This document shows, in pieces, positions 14,903-22,752 of a DNA stretch of 64,000 nt. Both the position numbers and the translations under genes were made by a program. The notes under the pieces are model-generated. The model saw only the letters and a program-made list of their open reading frames with translations, did no database searches and was not told where the DNA came from. How positions within the stretch are numbered: position 1 is the stretch's first letter; every line of letters starts with the position of its first letter. The DNA lies in the NCBI GenBank assembly GCA_045546615.1, contig JAZQDD010000013.1, positions 1 through 64,000 on the forward strand. Reading direction: 5' to 3'. Source of the stretch: CAG-390 sp045546615. GTDB lineage: Bacteria > Bacillota > Clostridia > Oscillospirales > CAG-272.

Positions 14903-14931
14903 TTGCAAAATTGCAGAAAAAGTAGTATAAT
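14903..14931 (+). promoter_or_regulatory. promoter of the 2-oxoglutarate operon
   Basis: TTGCAA (14903-14908), a 17-bp spacer and TATAAT (14926-14931), about 40 bases before the first gene. Confidence 0.75.
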
Positions 14932-14973
14932 GATTGTGGTTTGTTATTTATTTCTTTAACGGAGGAAACAAAT

Positions 14974-16341
14974 ATGATAGAAATCTCCAAAAAATCTAAT
15001 TTATTAGAGCAAAAATCGTACAGATACTCGCTTCAGGACGTTAAAGAGCCAAATTTGTACCGCGAGATATATACGTACAGTGAAGTTCCGATGGTGCCGT
15101 TCAACCACCGCCGCGTGCCGCTTAATATGCCCGAGGAAATATGGATAACCGACACCTCGTTCCGCGACGGTATGCAGTCACAAGCACCGTATACGGTAAA
15201 GCAGATAGTTGACCTTTACAAGATGATGTCGCGCCTCGGCGGTCCAAAGGGAATAATCCGCGCTACCGAGTTCTTCGTATACAGCGAGAATGACCGCAAG
15301 GCGCTTAACTCCTGCATGGAGCTTGGACTTGAGTTCCCCGAGATAACCACGTGGATAAGAGCAAGTCTTAACGATTTCAAGCTTGTTAAGGACCTTGGCA
15401 TCAAGGAGACGGGAATTCTCGTGTCGTGTTCTGACTATCACATATTCAAAAAGCTCGGAATGACGAGAAAGCAGGCACTTGACCATTATCTCAAGACGAT
15501 CTCCGCCGCTCTTGAAATGGGTATTCGTCCGCGTTGTCATTTTGAGGACATCACCCGTGCTGATTTTTACGGTTTTGTCGTTCCTTTTGTAAACGCTATT
15601 CAGGCGCTTTCCAAGGAGGCGGGCATCCCCGTTCGAATCAGAGCTTGCGATACCATGGGATACGGTGTGCCTTACAGCGAGGTCGCGCTTCCTCGAAGCG
15701 TTCCCGGTATCGTATACGGACTCCAGCATTACGCCGACGTTCCGAGTGAACAGCTTGAGTGGCACGGACATAACGATTTTTACAAAGCAGTCGCTAACGC
15801 ATCGTGTGCTTGGCTCTACGGCGCGAGCGCTGTCAACACCTCGCTCCTCGGCATAGGCGAGAGAACGGGCAACGTTCCTCTTGAGGCAATGGTGTTTGAG
15901 TACGCTTCACTCAAGGGAACTTTGGACGGAATGGACCCCACTGTTATTACGGAGATCGCTGATTATTTCAAGAACGAGATGGGCTACGTTATCCCGCCCA
16001 TGACTCCCTTTGTAGGCGAGGACTTCAATACCACCCGTGCAGGTATTCACGCGGACGGAATGCTCAAGGACGAGGAGATATACAACATCTTCGACACAGG
16101 CAAGATACTTGGCAGACCTGCTGGCGTTACGGTCAGCTCAACGTCGGGACTCGCAGGTATCGCATATTGGATAAACGCACACTACCGTCTTTCTGATGGT
16201 GAGGCTGTTACCAAAAAAGACCCCATCGTTGTATACATTAAGGAATGGGTGGACGAGCAATATGCGTGCGGCAGACAGACCGTTATATCCTCTCGTGAGC
16301 TTGAAAATTTGATTCAGAAATATAAAAAGGAGCATAACTGA
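14974..16341 (+). CDS. (Re)-citrate synthase (homocitrate/isopropylmalate synthase family)
   Basis: 455 residues. Condenses acetyl-CoA with oxaloacetate to citrate with Re-face stereochemistry, an enzyme of strict anaerobes such as Clostridium kluyveri that is unrelated to ordinary citrate synthase. The DRE-TIM metallolyase core shows DTSFRDGMQSQ (about 60-70, in place of DGEQ), HFEDITRADF and the metal HxH in WHGHNDFYKAVANA. The N-terminal extension and length fit the clostridial group rather than LeuA. The decisive clue is context: aconitase begins one base after its stop and isocitrate dehydrogenase follows. ATG at 14974 after GGAGG. Isopropylmalate or homocitrate synthase activity is the alternative, made unlikely by the neighbours. 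Confidence 0.88.
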   Translation: MIEISKKSNLLEQKSYRYSLQDVKEPNLYREIYTYSEVPMVPFNHRRVPLNMPEEIWITDTSFRDGMQSQAPYTVKQIVDLYKMMSRLGGPKGIIRATEFFVYSENDRKALNSCMELGLEFPEITTWIRASLNDFKLVKDLGIKETGILVSCSDYHIFKKLGMTRKQALDHYLKTISAALEMGIRPRCHFEDITRADFYGFVVPFVNAIQALSKEAGIPVRIRACDTMGYGVPYSEVALPRSVPGIVYGLQHYADVPSEQLEWHGHNDFYKAVANASCAWLYGASAVNTSLLGIGERTGNVPLEAMVFEYASLKGTLDGMDPTVITEIADYFKNEMGYVIPPMTPFVGEDFNTTRAGIHADGMLKDEEIYNIFDTGKILGRPAGVTVSSTSGLAGIAYWINAHYRLSDGEAVTKKDPIVVYIKEWVDEQYACGRQTVISSRELENLIQKYKKEHN

Positions 16342-16342
16342 T

Positions 16343-18274
16343 ATGGGACAGACCATTGCACAAAAAATAATCTCCGCGCATCTTGTCAGCGGAGATATGA
16401 CACCGGGAAGTGAGATATCACTTCACATTGACCGCACTCTTACGCAGGATGCCACGGGAACTATGGCATACATAGAGTTTGAGGCTATCGGAATCGACAG
16501 GGTAAGAACCGAGCTTTCGGTTGCGTATATTGACCACAACACGCTTCAGTCGGGATTTATGAATGCCGACGACCACCGCTTTATCCGCACGGCGGCCGCC
16601 AAATACGGAATCCGCTATTCGCGCCCCGGTAACGGCATCTGCCACCAGGTAAACCTTGAGCGCTTTGGTGTCCCCGGAAAGACGCTCATTGGCTCTGACA
16701 GCCATACCCCCACTGCCGGCGGTATCGGTATGCTGGCATTTGGCGCGGGCGGGCTTGACGTTGCTGTTGCCATGGGCGGCGGCGCGTACTCTATGATAAT
16801 GCCCAAGATGTTCCGTGTCAACCTTACGGGTAAGCTCTCTCCTTGGGTAACTGCCAAGGATGTCAGCCTTGAGATCCTTCGTATCCTCTCTGTAAAGGGC
16901 GGCGTTGGAGCTATCATCGAATGGGGTGGAGAGGGCGTTGCTTCTCTTACCGTTCCTCAACGTGCGACCATCACCAATATGGGTGCGGAGCTTGGCGCGA
17001 CCACGTCCATCTTCCCGTCCGATGAGGTTACTCGTCAGTTCCTTATAGCGCAGGGCAGAGAGGCGGATTTCACGCCCATAAGCGCAGATCCCGATGCGGT
17101 TTACGACAGAGTTATCGATATCAACCTGTCTGAGCTTGAGCCTATGGCAGCTTGCCCCCATAGCCCCGACAATATAAAGAAAATAAGCGAGCTTGCAGGT
17201 ATGCCCGTAAGTCAGGTGTGCGTTGGTTCTTGTACCAACTCCTCGCTTGCAGATATGCTCGCTGTTGCCGCCGTACTTCGCGGCAAGACCGTTGCCCCCA
17301 CCGTCGGTATGTCGGTTTCTCCCGGCTCCAAGCAGGTGCTTGCAATGCTTTCGTCCTGCGGTGCGCTCACCGATATTTTGAGTGCCAACGCACGTTTGCT
17401 TGAATGTGCTTGCGGACCTTGCATCGGCATGGGCTTCTCCCCCGAGAGCGAGGGAGTATCCCTTCGTACCTTCAACCGTAACTTCGAGGGCAGAAGCGGC
17501 ACGCGTGACGCAAAGGTATTCCTCGTTTCCCCCGAGGTAGCCGCCGCATCCGCTATTACGGGCGTTATCACCGATCCGAGAACGCTTGGTGATTATCCCG
17601 CCATTACTCTCCCCGAGACCTTTGATATTGATGACAGCGGCATTATTGAGCCTCTCTCCGAAGAGGAGGCAAAGACAGCCGAGGTTCTCCGCGGTCCTAA
17701 CATCAAGGGATATCCCGAGACCTATCCGCTGTCTGACAGCATAGATGCAACTCTCACTCTCAAGGTTGGTGATAATATCACCACAGACCATATTATGCCT
17801 GCGGGAGCGGCTATTCTTCCTTACCGTTCCAATATTCCCAAGATGAGCGAATTCTGCTTCAACGTCTGCGATCCCGCGTTCCCCGAAAGAGCAAAGGCGG
17901 CGGGCAAGAGCATTATTGTCGGCGGCTCGAACTACGGTCAGGGCTCGTCCCGTGAGCATGCTGCACTTGTTCCTCTTTACCTCGGCGTACGAGCAGTAGT
18001 TGCCAAGAGCTTTGCAAGAATTCACCGCGACAACCTCGTTAACGCGGGAATTCTTCCTCTTACCTTTGCCGACGCCGCAGATTATGATAAGCTCACCGAG
18101 GGCGATGCGATCACTATTGACGGACTTGATGCGGGCATCGTTAGCGGCAAGGTTATCCTCACTGACAAGACCACGGGCGATAAGATAGAACTTGTATGCG
18201 AGCTTTCCGAGCGTCAGCGTGAGATCATGCGCGCGGGCGGTCTGCTTGCTCTCACCGGAAAGAATGTTAAATAA
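16343..18274 (+). CDS. aconitate hydratase (monomeric, about 640 residues)
   Basis: 643 residues. Interconverts citrate and isocitrate via a [4Fe-4S] cluster. Cluster cysteines are visible in GSCTNSS (about 295) and CACGPCIGMG (about 355); swivel-domain motifs include DNITTDHIMPAGA, GGSNYGQGSSREHAALVP (catalytic Ser-Arg loop) and KSFARIHRDNL. This compact form, found in anaerobes, is shorter than E. coli AcnA (about 890). Sits one base after the citrate synthase stop, so translation is coupled. Second step of the 2-oxoglutarate route. Confidence 0.95.
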   Translation: MGQTIAQKIISAHLVSGDMTPGSEISLHIDRTLTQDATGTMAYIEFEAIGIDRVRTELSVAYIDHNTLQSGFMNADDHRFIRTAAAKYGIRYSRPGNGICHQVNLERFGVPGKTLIGSDSHTPTAGGIGMLAFGAGGLDVAVAMGGGAYSMIMPKMFRVNLTGKLSPWVTAKDVSLEILRILSVKGGVGAIIEWGGEGVASLTVPQRATITNMGAELGATTSIFPSDEVTRQFLIAQGREADFTPISADPDAVYDRVIDINLSELEPMAACPHSPDNIKKISELAGMPVSQVCVGSCTNSSLADMLAVAAVLRGKTVAPTVGMSVSPGSKQVLAMLSSCGALTDILSANARLLECACGPCIGMGFSPESEGVSLRTFNRNFEGRSGTRDAKVFLVSPEVAAASAITGVITDPRTLGDYPAITLPETFDIDDSGIIEPLSEEEAKTAEVLRGPNIKGYPETYPLSDSIDATLTLKVGDNITTDHIMPAGAAILPYRSNIPKMSEFCFNVCDPAFPERAKAAGKSIIVGGSNYGQGSSREHAALVPLYLGVRAVVAKSFARIHRDNLVNAGILPLTFADAADYDKLTEGDAITIDGLDAGIVSGKVILTDKTTGDKIELVCELSERQREIMRAGGLLALTGKNVK

Positions 18275-18291
18275 GAAAGGAAATACCGAAA

Positions 18292-19461
18292 ATGAATCGT
18301 GAAGATTATATAAAAGAAGCGGTTGCGCAGTTTGAAACAATACTGCGCGAACAGTCGGCAAGAGCCGAAAAAATGAAGAACGCTCCCCCCGCAACCGATT
18401 TTGCAAAGCTTGATAAGATCATCATCGGCTGCTGCGGAGGCGATGGAATTGGCCCGATAATTACTGCAGAGGCTCGCCGTGTGCTGGAGTTCCTTCTCAA
18501 GGATGCTATCGCATCGGGCAGAATCGAGCTTCGTGATATCGAGGGACTTACCATTGAAAACAGAATAGCCTGCGGAAAGGCTATTCCCGATGACGTTCTT
18601 GCGGCTCTCAAGGAGTGCAACGTCATCCTCAAGGGCCCGACTACCACTCCCAAGGGTGGCACGGGTGCAAAGGAGCTTGAAAGCGCAAACGTTGCAATGC
18701 GCCGCGAGCTTGACCTTTTTGCTAACATTCGTCCCGTATCAGTTCCCGAGCAGGGAATTGACTGGACCTTCTTCCGCGAGAATACCGAGGGCGAGTACGT
18801 TCTCGGAAGCCGCGGTGTTGAGATCCCCGACGAGCTTTGCTGTGACTTTAAGGTAACTACCGATGCGGGTACAGAGCGCATCTGCCGCGCCGCTTACGAT
18901 TTTGCCGTTAAGAACGGAAAGACTCGCGTTGCTTGTGTCACCAAGGCTAATATTATGAAAAAGACCGACGGTAAGTTCTCCCGCATAGCTCACGCTATCG
19001 CGGATGCCGAGTATCCCTCCCTTACCGTTGAGGATTGGTACATCGACATTATGACCGCAAAGCTCGTTGACGAAAGAGGCCGCGCGGACTTCCAGGTATT
19101 CCTGCTTCCCAACCTTTACGGTGACATCATCACCGATGAGGCGGCACAGATCCAAGGCGGCGTAGGTACTGCGGGCAGCTCCAATGCAGGTTCGCACTAT
19201 GCAATGTTTGAGGCTATCCACGGCTCTGCTCCCCGTATGATTGAGCGCGGAGACGGCGCGTATGCAAATCCCGCAAGTATGCTTCGCGCAACCGAGATGC
19301 TTCTCCGTCATATCGGATATATAGCAGAAGCTAACAAGCTCTCTCGTGCGCTTGATATCTGCACTGCTCCCGATGCCGAGCTTAAGATCACGGGCAGAAG
19401 CGACGGCGCATCCTGCTCCGAGTTTGGCAATTGGCTGATGAGTGTTTGCGAAACTATTTAA
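18292..19461 (+). CDS. isocitrate dehydrogenase (isocitrate/isopropylmalate dehydrogenase family)
   Basis: 389 residues. Oxidative decarboxylation of isocitrate to 2-oxoglutarate. Motifs: GGDGIGP (about 46), the phosphorylatable-loop/substrate region KGPTTTPKGGTGAKELESANVAMRRELDLFANIRPV with three substrate Arg, FFRENTEGEY, KANIMKKTDG and NLYGDIITDEAAQIQGGVGTAGSSN with metal-binding Asp. The E-S-x-N-V-x-x-R pattern favours isocitrate over isopropylmalate. The cofactor cannot be fixed by eye. RBS AAAGGAA. Last gene of the citrate-to-2-oxoglutarate operon, closed by a strong hairpin. Confidence 0.9.
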   Translation: MNREDYIKEAVAQFETILREQSARAEKMKNAPPATDFAKLDKIIIGCCGGDGIGPIITAEARRVLEFLLKDAIASGRIELRDIEGLTIENRIACGKAIPDDVLAALKECNVILKGPTTTPKGGTGAKELESANVAMRRELDLFANIRPVSVPEQGIDWTFFRENTEGEYVLGSRGVEIPDELCCDFKVTTDAGTERICRAAYDFAVKNGKTRVACVTKANIMKKTDGKFSRIAHAIADAEYPSLTVEDWYIDIMTAKLVDERGRADFQVFLLPNLYGDIITDEAAQIQGGVGTAGSSNAGSHYAMFEAIHGSAPRMIERGDGAYANPASMLRATEMLLRHIGYIAEANKLSRALDICTAPDAELKITGRSDGASCSEFGNWLMSVCETI

Positions 19462-19466
19462 TTAAA

Positions 19467-19508
19467 ACAAACAAACCGTTGGGCTTTCGCCCAACGGTTT
19501 GTTTGTTC
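19467..19508. terminator. strong terminator between convergent genes
   Basis: A 19-bp stem (AACAAACAAACCGTTGGGC and its complement) with a TTTC loop and T-runs. It can serve both isocitrate dehydrogenase (plus) and the minus-strand gene ending at 19515. Confidence 0.9.
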
Positions 19509-19514
19509 TTTTTA

Positions 19515-21209
19515 TTACTCAACAGTATCGGTTATTTCCTCGACAGGAGCATCATCTATGGGGTCTTCCTCGACAGGAGCATCATCTACGGGAACTTCTT
19601 CTATAGGTGCTTCCTCGGTGGGGACTTCTTCGGAAGATGCATCTTCGGCAGGAACTTCTTCGTCGATGTTTTCTTCAATAGGAACTTCTTCAAAAGGAAC
19701 TTCCAAAACGGGGGCGGCATCAATAGCGGCAGGTGTTGAAACCGAAGCCTCGCTTGCTGTCTTGGCGGCTACAACAGCGGCGGCAGTAGCGGCGGCAACA
19801 GTCGCGGCAACCGTGGTAGCGGTGTCCACAGCCTGCTGTACGCTATCCACTATGCGGTTAGCTTTTTCAAGCTCCTCATCGGGAGTGGGGGCGGTGCAGG
19901 TAAGTATCTCGAGACATTCAAGCGGCTCAAGCTGGGGACAAAGCTTTTTGCCCAAAACTCGCATAAGGACTTCCGCAACAATAAATACCAGCATTCCTGC
20001 AATAAGCATATATGCATAAATTTGCCCATCACCGAGATCAATAAATGGAACGGAGATGGAAGAAGTCAAGTTTTCAAGGGAGAGAAGCATGGGAATGCAA
20101 GCAAATATCAAGCCAATGACGGCGGGGCAAATAAATGTAGGAATCTTCGCCTTTCTGTCGTTTACACCGCAAGCAATACGGGATAACAACAATGGGAAAT
20201 AATTGATGCCAAGCAGTCCAACTACAAGCCCCACGATGTATACTGCCAAAATTGCAATGAACGAAACGAGCGCGGAATCTGATGTCTCGACAAACGCAAG
20301 AATGGGCTCTCTTATCAATGCGGGATATCCGATCTTCAATACAGAGTAAAGTGCAAGTACCGCACCCGCAAGCGAAACGAGAGATGTCAGTTGAGCGATC
20401 AAGCGATATTTTCTCTTTTCGGGCGAAGTGGGGGTGAGCCACGCAAGAGCCGTAAGGAGAGCGATACAAACTATGTAACACGCATACAATACTTTCCAGC
20501 CCGAACCTGCGCCGAATTGAGGGAAGAGAAGTTGCAAAATGGGCAGGGCGAGAGCGTATGTTGCGGCAGACATAACCGAATAAACAATCGGGTATTCGCT
20601 TTTTCTGAGGTGTGTGATGTTAACAATGGCTCTTATGAGGATTACAAGCGAATAAATGGGGAGTGCAAACACTGCCAATATTAACCAAACAACAGCGAAA
20701 AGAAGCTGGATAAGCGGTGTGGATTGGAGCAGTACCGAAACGGCAGAACCGTAGTCCTTGTAGCTTTCAGCATCTGCAGGAGTAGGGAGTACCATTTCTG
20801 CGGCTGAAATGATAAACAGACAGTAATCGCGCTTTCCCTCGTCCTCGAAGCTTGAGAGATCACGTTCATCCTTGGGGGTGATATCTGGCATTTCGGGTGT
20901 CGTTCCCGAAGGAATCGCGAAGAAATAATCGTTCATCGCGCAATAATCTGAATAAAGGCTAAAGGTGTTGGGGATCTCAAAAAGCATAAGAATAAAATCC
21001 GTAAGTGAAAATTCGTACGTATCGGGTGCTTTTTTGATCTCGTCATCCATTTCGATAAATTCGACGAATTCATCAACACCGTCAGTAACGCTTGAGGCGT
21101 CAAAGGTGAAGATCGGAGTAAAGAAGCACGAAAGGAGAGCCGCGAGCATGATGATGCTGACAAGCACTCTGAATTTAGAGACTATCTCTCTTTTGGTAGC
21201 TTGAGTCAT
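19515..21209 (-). CDS. multi-pass membrane protein with acidic repeat tail, function unknown
   Basis: 564 residues. An N-terminal hydrophobic helix (about 12-33) is followed by an outward acidic region (about 35-145), then roughly seven membrane helices between about 165 and 420. The C-terminal third holds an Ala/Val/Thr-rich stretch (TVAATVAAATAAAVVAA) and a long tail of E-E-V-P / D-D-A-P-V repeats (about 485-560). I do not recognise the family. The tail is low complexity and strongly acidic, likely disordered and cytoplasmic. GGAGG precedes the ATG, and it has its own promoter. It lies between the isocitrate dehydrogenase and glutamate dehydrogenase genes, but nothing ties it to that pathway. 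Confidence 0.75.
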   Translation of the reverse strand: MTQATKREIVSKFRVLVSIIMLAALLSCFFTPIFTFDASSVTDGVDEFVEFIEMDDEIKKAPDTYEFSLTDFILMLFEIPNTFSLYSDYCAMNDYFFAIPSGTTPEMPDITPKDERDLSSFEDEGKRDYCLFIISAAEMVLPTPADAESYKDYGSAVSVLLQSTPLIQLLFAVVWLILAVFALPIYSLVILIRAIVNITHLRKSEYPIVYSVMSAATYALALPILQLLFPQFGAGSGWKVLYACYIVCIALLTALAWLTPTSPEKRKYRLIAQLTSLVSLAGAVLALYSVLKIGYPALIREPILAFVETSDSALVSFIAILAVYIVGLVVGLLGINYFPLLLSRIACGVNDRKAKIPTFICPAVIGLIFACIPMLLSLENLTSSISVPFIDLGDGQIYAYMLIAGMLVFIVAEVLMRVLGKKLCPQLEPLECLEILTCTAPTPDEELEKANRIVDSVQQAVDTATTVAATVAAATAAAVVAAKTASEASVSTPAAIDAAPVLEVPFEEVPIEENIDEEVPAEDASSEEVPTEEAPIEEVPVDDAPVEEDPIDDAPVEEITDTVE

Positions 21210-21239
21210 GATTATCCTCCATATAATTTAGATAGATTA

Positions 21240-21268
21240 ATTTTAACATCTAAAATGAATTTTGTCAA
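21240..21268 (-). promoter_or_regulatory. promoter of the acidic-tail membrane protein gene
   Basis: On the minus strand TTGACA (plus 21263-21268), a 17-bp spacer and TAAAAT (plus 21240-21245). Confidence 0.7.
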
Positions 21269-21274
21269 CCTTTA

Positions 21275-21310
21275 TGCAAAAAAGCGGCGAAGATCGCCGC
21301 TTTTTTTGCA
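21275..21310 (-). terminator. terminator of gdhA
   Basis: The stem GCAAAAAAGCGGCGA/TCGCCGCTTTTTTTGC has an AGA loop. On the minus strand it ends in a T-run shortly after the gdhA stop, just upstream of the next promoter. Confidence 0.85.
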
Positions 21311-21321
21311 TAAATGATTTA

Positions 21322-22668
21322 TCAGACCACGCCCTGCCACTTCATAGCCTCGGCAACCTTGAGGAAGCCTGCGATGTTAGCACCGACAACGAGGTTGCCA
21401 TCGTGACCGTACTGCTTTGCAGCAGCGGCAGCGTTCTTGTAGATGTTGACCATAATGCCGTGAAGCTTCTCGTCAACCTCCTCAAAGCTCCAAGACAGAC
21501 GCATAGAGTTCTGCGTCATCTCAAGACCGCTGGTAGCAACGCCGCCTGCGTTGGAAGCCTTTGCGGGAGCAAAGAGAACGTTGTTCTTCTGGAAGATAGC
21601 GATAGCTTCGGGAGTAGAGGGCATATTTGCACCCTCTGCAACGGCGATTACGCCGTTGTCAACAAGAGCCTGTGCGCCCTTGGCATCAAGCTCGTTCTGC
21701 GTTGCGCAGGGCAGAGCAATGTCGCAGGGAACAGTCCAGATATCGCGGCAGTTGGGAACGAATTTTGCATTGGGCTTTGCCTCAACGTATGCGCTGATGC
21801 GAGCGCGGCGAACTTCCTTGATATCCTTCATGAGTTCAAGATCAATGCCGTCCTCGTCAACTACGTATCCGGAAGAATCGCTCATTGCTATTACCTTACC
21901 GCCAAGAGTGGTAGCCTTAACTGCGGCGTAGGTAGCAACGTTACCGGAACCGGAAACAACGACCTTTTTGCCCTCGAAGGACTGACCGTTGTCACGGAGC
22001 ATCTCATCGGTGAAGTAGCAAAGACCAAAGCCTGTTGCTTGGGTTCTTGCAAGAGAACCGCCCGAGCAGATAGCCTTACCTGTCAGAACACCGGTGTACT
22101 CGTTGCGGAGCTTCTTGTACATACCGAACATATAGCCGATCTCACGGGAGCCTGTGCCGATGTCACCTGCGGGAACGTCGGTGTCAGGGCCGATGTGACG
22201 GAAAAGCTCTGCCATGAATGCCTGACAGAAGCGCATGATCTCGGCGTCACTCTTGCCCTTGGGATCAAAGTCAGAGCCGCCCTTGCCGCCGCCCATGGGG
22301 AGACCGGTGAGAGAGTTCTTGAAGGTCTGCTCAAATCCAAGGAACTTGATGATGGATGCGTTTACGCTGGGGTGCAGACGAATGCCGCCCTTGTAAGGGC
22401 CGATAGCGGAGTTGAACTGTACGCGGTAGCCGCGGTTGACCTGAACGTTACCGTTGTCATCCATCCACGAAACGCGGAAGGTGATGCAACGCTCGGGCTC
22501 TACGATGCGCTCAACGATGCCTGCTTCAACGAGGTCGGGACGGGCTTCAAGAACGGGCTCGATGGACTCAAGCACTTCCTTGACAGCCTGATGGAATTCA
22601 GGCTCGCCGGGATTGCGGGCTTCGACCTGCGCCATTACGTTTGCAAGAAAATCTTTGCTGTATTTCAT
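21322..22668 (-). CDS. gdhA: glutamate dehydrogenase, NADP-type
   Basis: 448 residues, the size of hexameric NADP-linked enzymes. Reductive amination of 2-oxoglutarate to glutamate. Motifs: GPYKGGIRLHPSV, LPMGGGKGGSDFDPKGKSD (catalytic Lys and substrate site), PAGDIGTGSREIGYM, and the Rossmann segment SGSGNVATYA. It pairs logically with the nearby 2-oxoglutarate operon (14974-19461) for glutamate synthesis. The start carries AAAGGAG. Single gene with its own strong promoter and terminator. Confidence 0.97.
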   Translation of the reverse strand: MKYSKDFLANVMAQVEARNPGEPEFHQAVKEVLESIEPVLEARPDLVEAGIVERIVEPERCITFRVSWMDDNGNVQVNRGYRVQFNSAIGPYKGGIRLHPSVNASIIKFLGFEQTFKNSLTGLPMGGGKGGSDFDPKGKSDAEIMRFCQAFMAELFRHIGPDTDVPAGDIGTGSREIGYMFGMYKKLRNEYTGVLTGKAICSGGSLARTQATGFGLCYFTDEMLRDNGQSFEGKKVVVSGSGNVATYAAVKATTLGGKVIAMSDSSGYVVDEDGIDLELMKDIKEVRRARISAYVEAKPNAKFVPNCRDIWTVPCDIALPCATQNELDAKGAQALVDNGVIAVAEGANMPSTPEAIAIFQKNNVLFAPAKASNAGGVATSGLEMTQNSMRLSWSFEEVDEKLHGIMVNIYKNAAAAAKQYGHDGNLVVGANIAGFLKVAEAMKWQGVV

Positions 22669-22701
22669 AATATGCTCCTTTATGCTATAGAATATAGAGG
22701 G

Positions 22702-22730
22702 ATTATAGCATAATTAAGAAATGTTGTCAA
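22702..22730 (-). promoter_or_regulatory. promoter of gdhA
   Basis: On the minus strand a consensus TTGACA (plus 22725-22730), a 17-bp spacer and TATAAT (plus 22702-22707), suggesting high expression. Confidence 0.85.
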
Positions 22731-22752
22731 TAGAAAATTGCATCTATTGGCT

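Noticed and set aside
14974..16341. 2-isopropylmalate synthase
   Set aside because: Same superfamily, but coupled to aconitase and isocitrate dehydrogenase, with no leu genes and no LeuA regulatory domain.
16418..18406. 662-codon open frame on the minus strand opposite aconitase
   Set aside because: Shadow caused by codon bias of aconitase; the plus-strand protein has all aconitase motifs.
21262..22713. 483-codon plus-strand frame opposite gdhA
   Set aside because: Shadow of glutamate dehydrogenase; it runs through the gdhA promoter and terminator and shows no protein family features.
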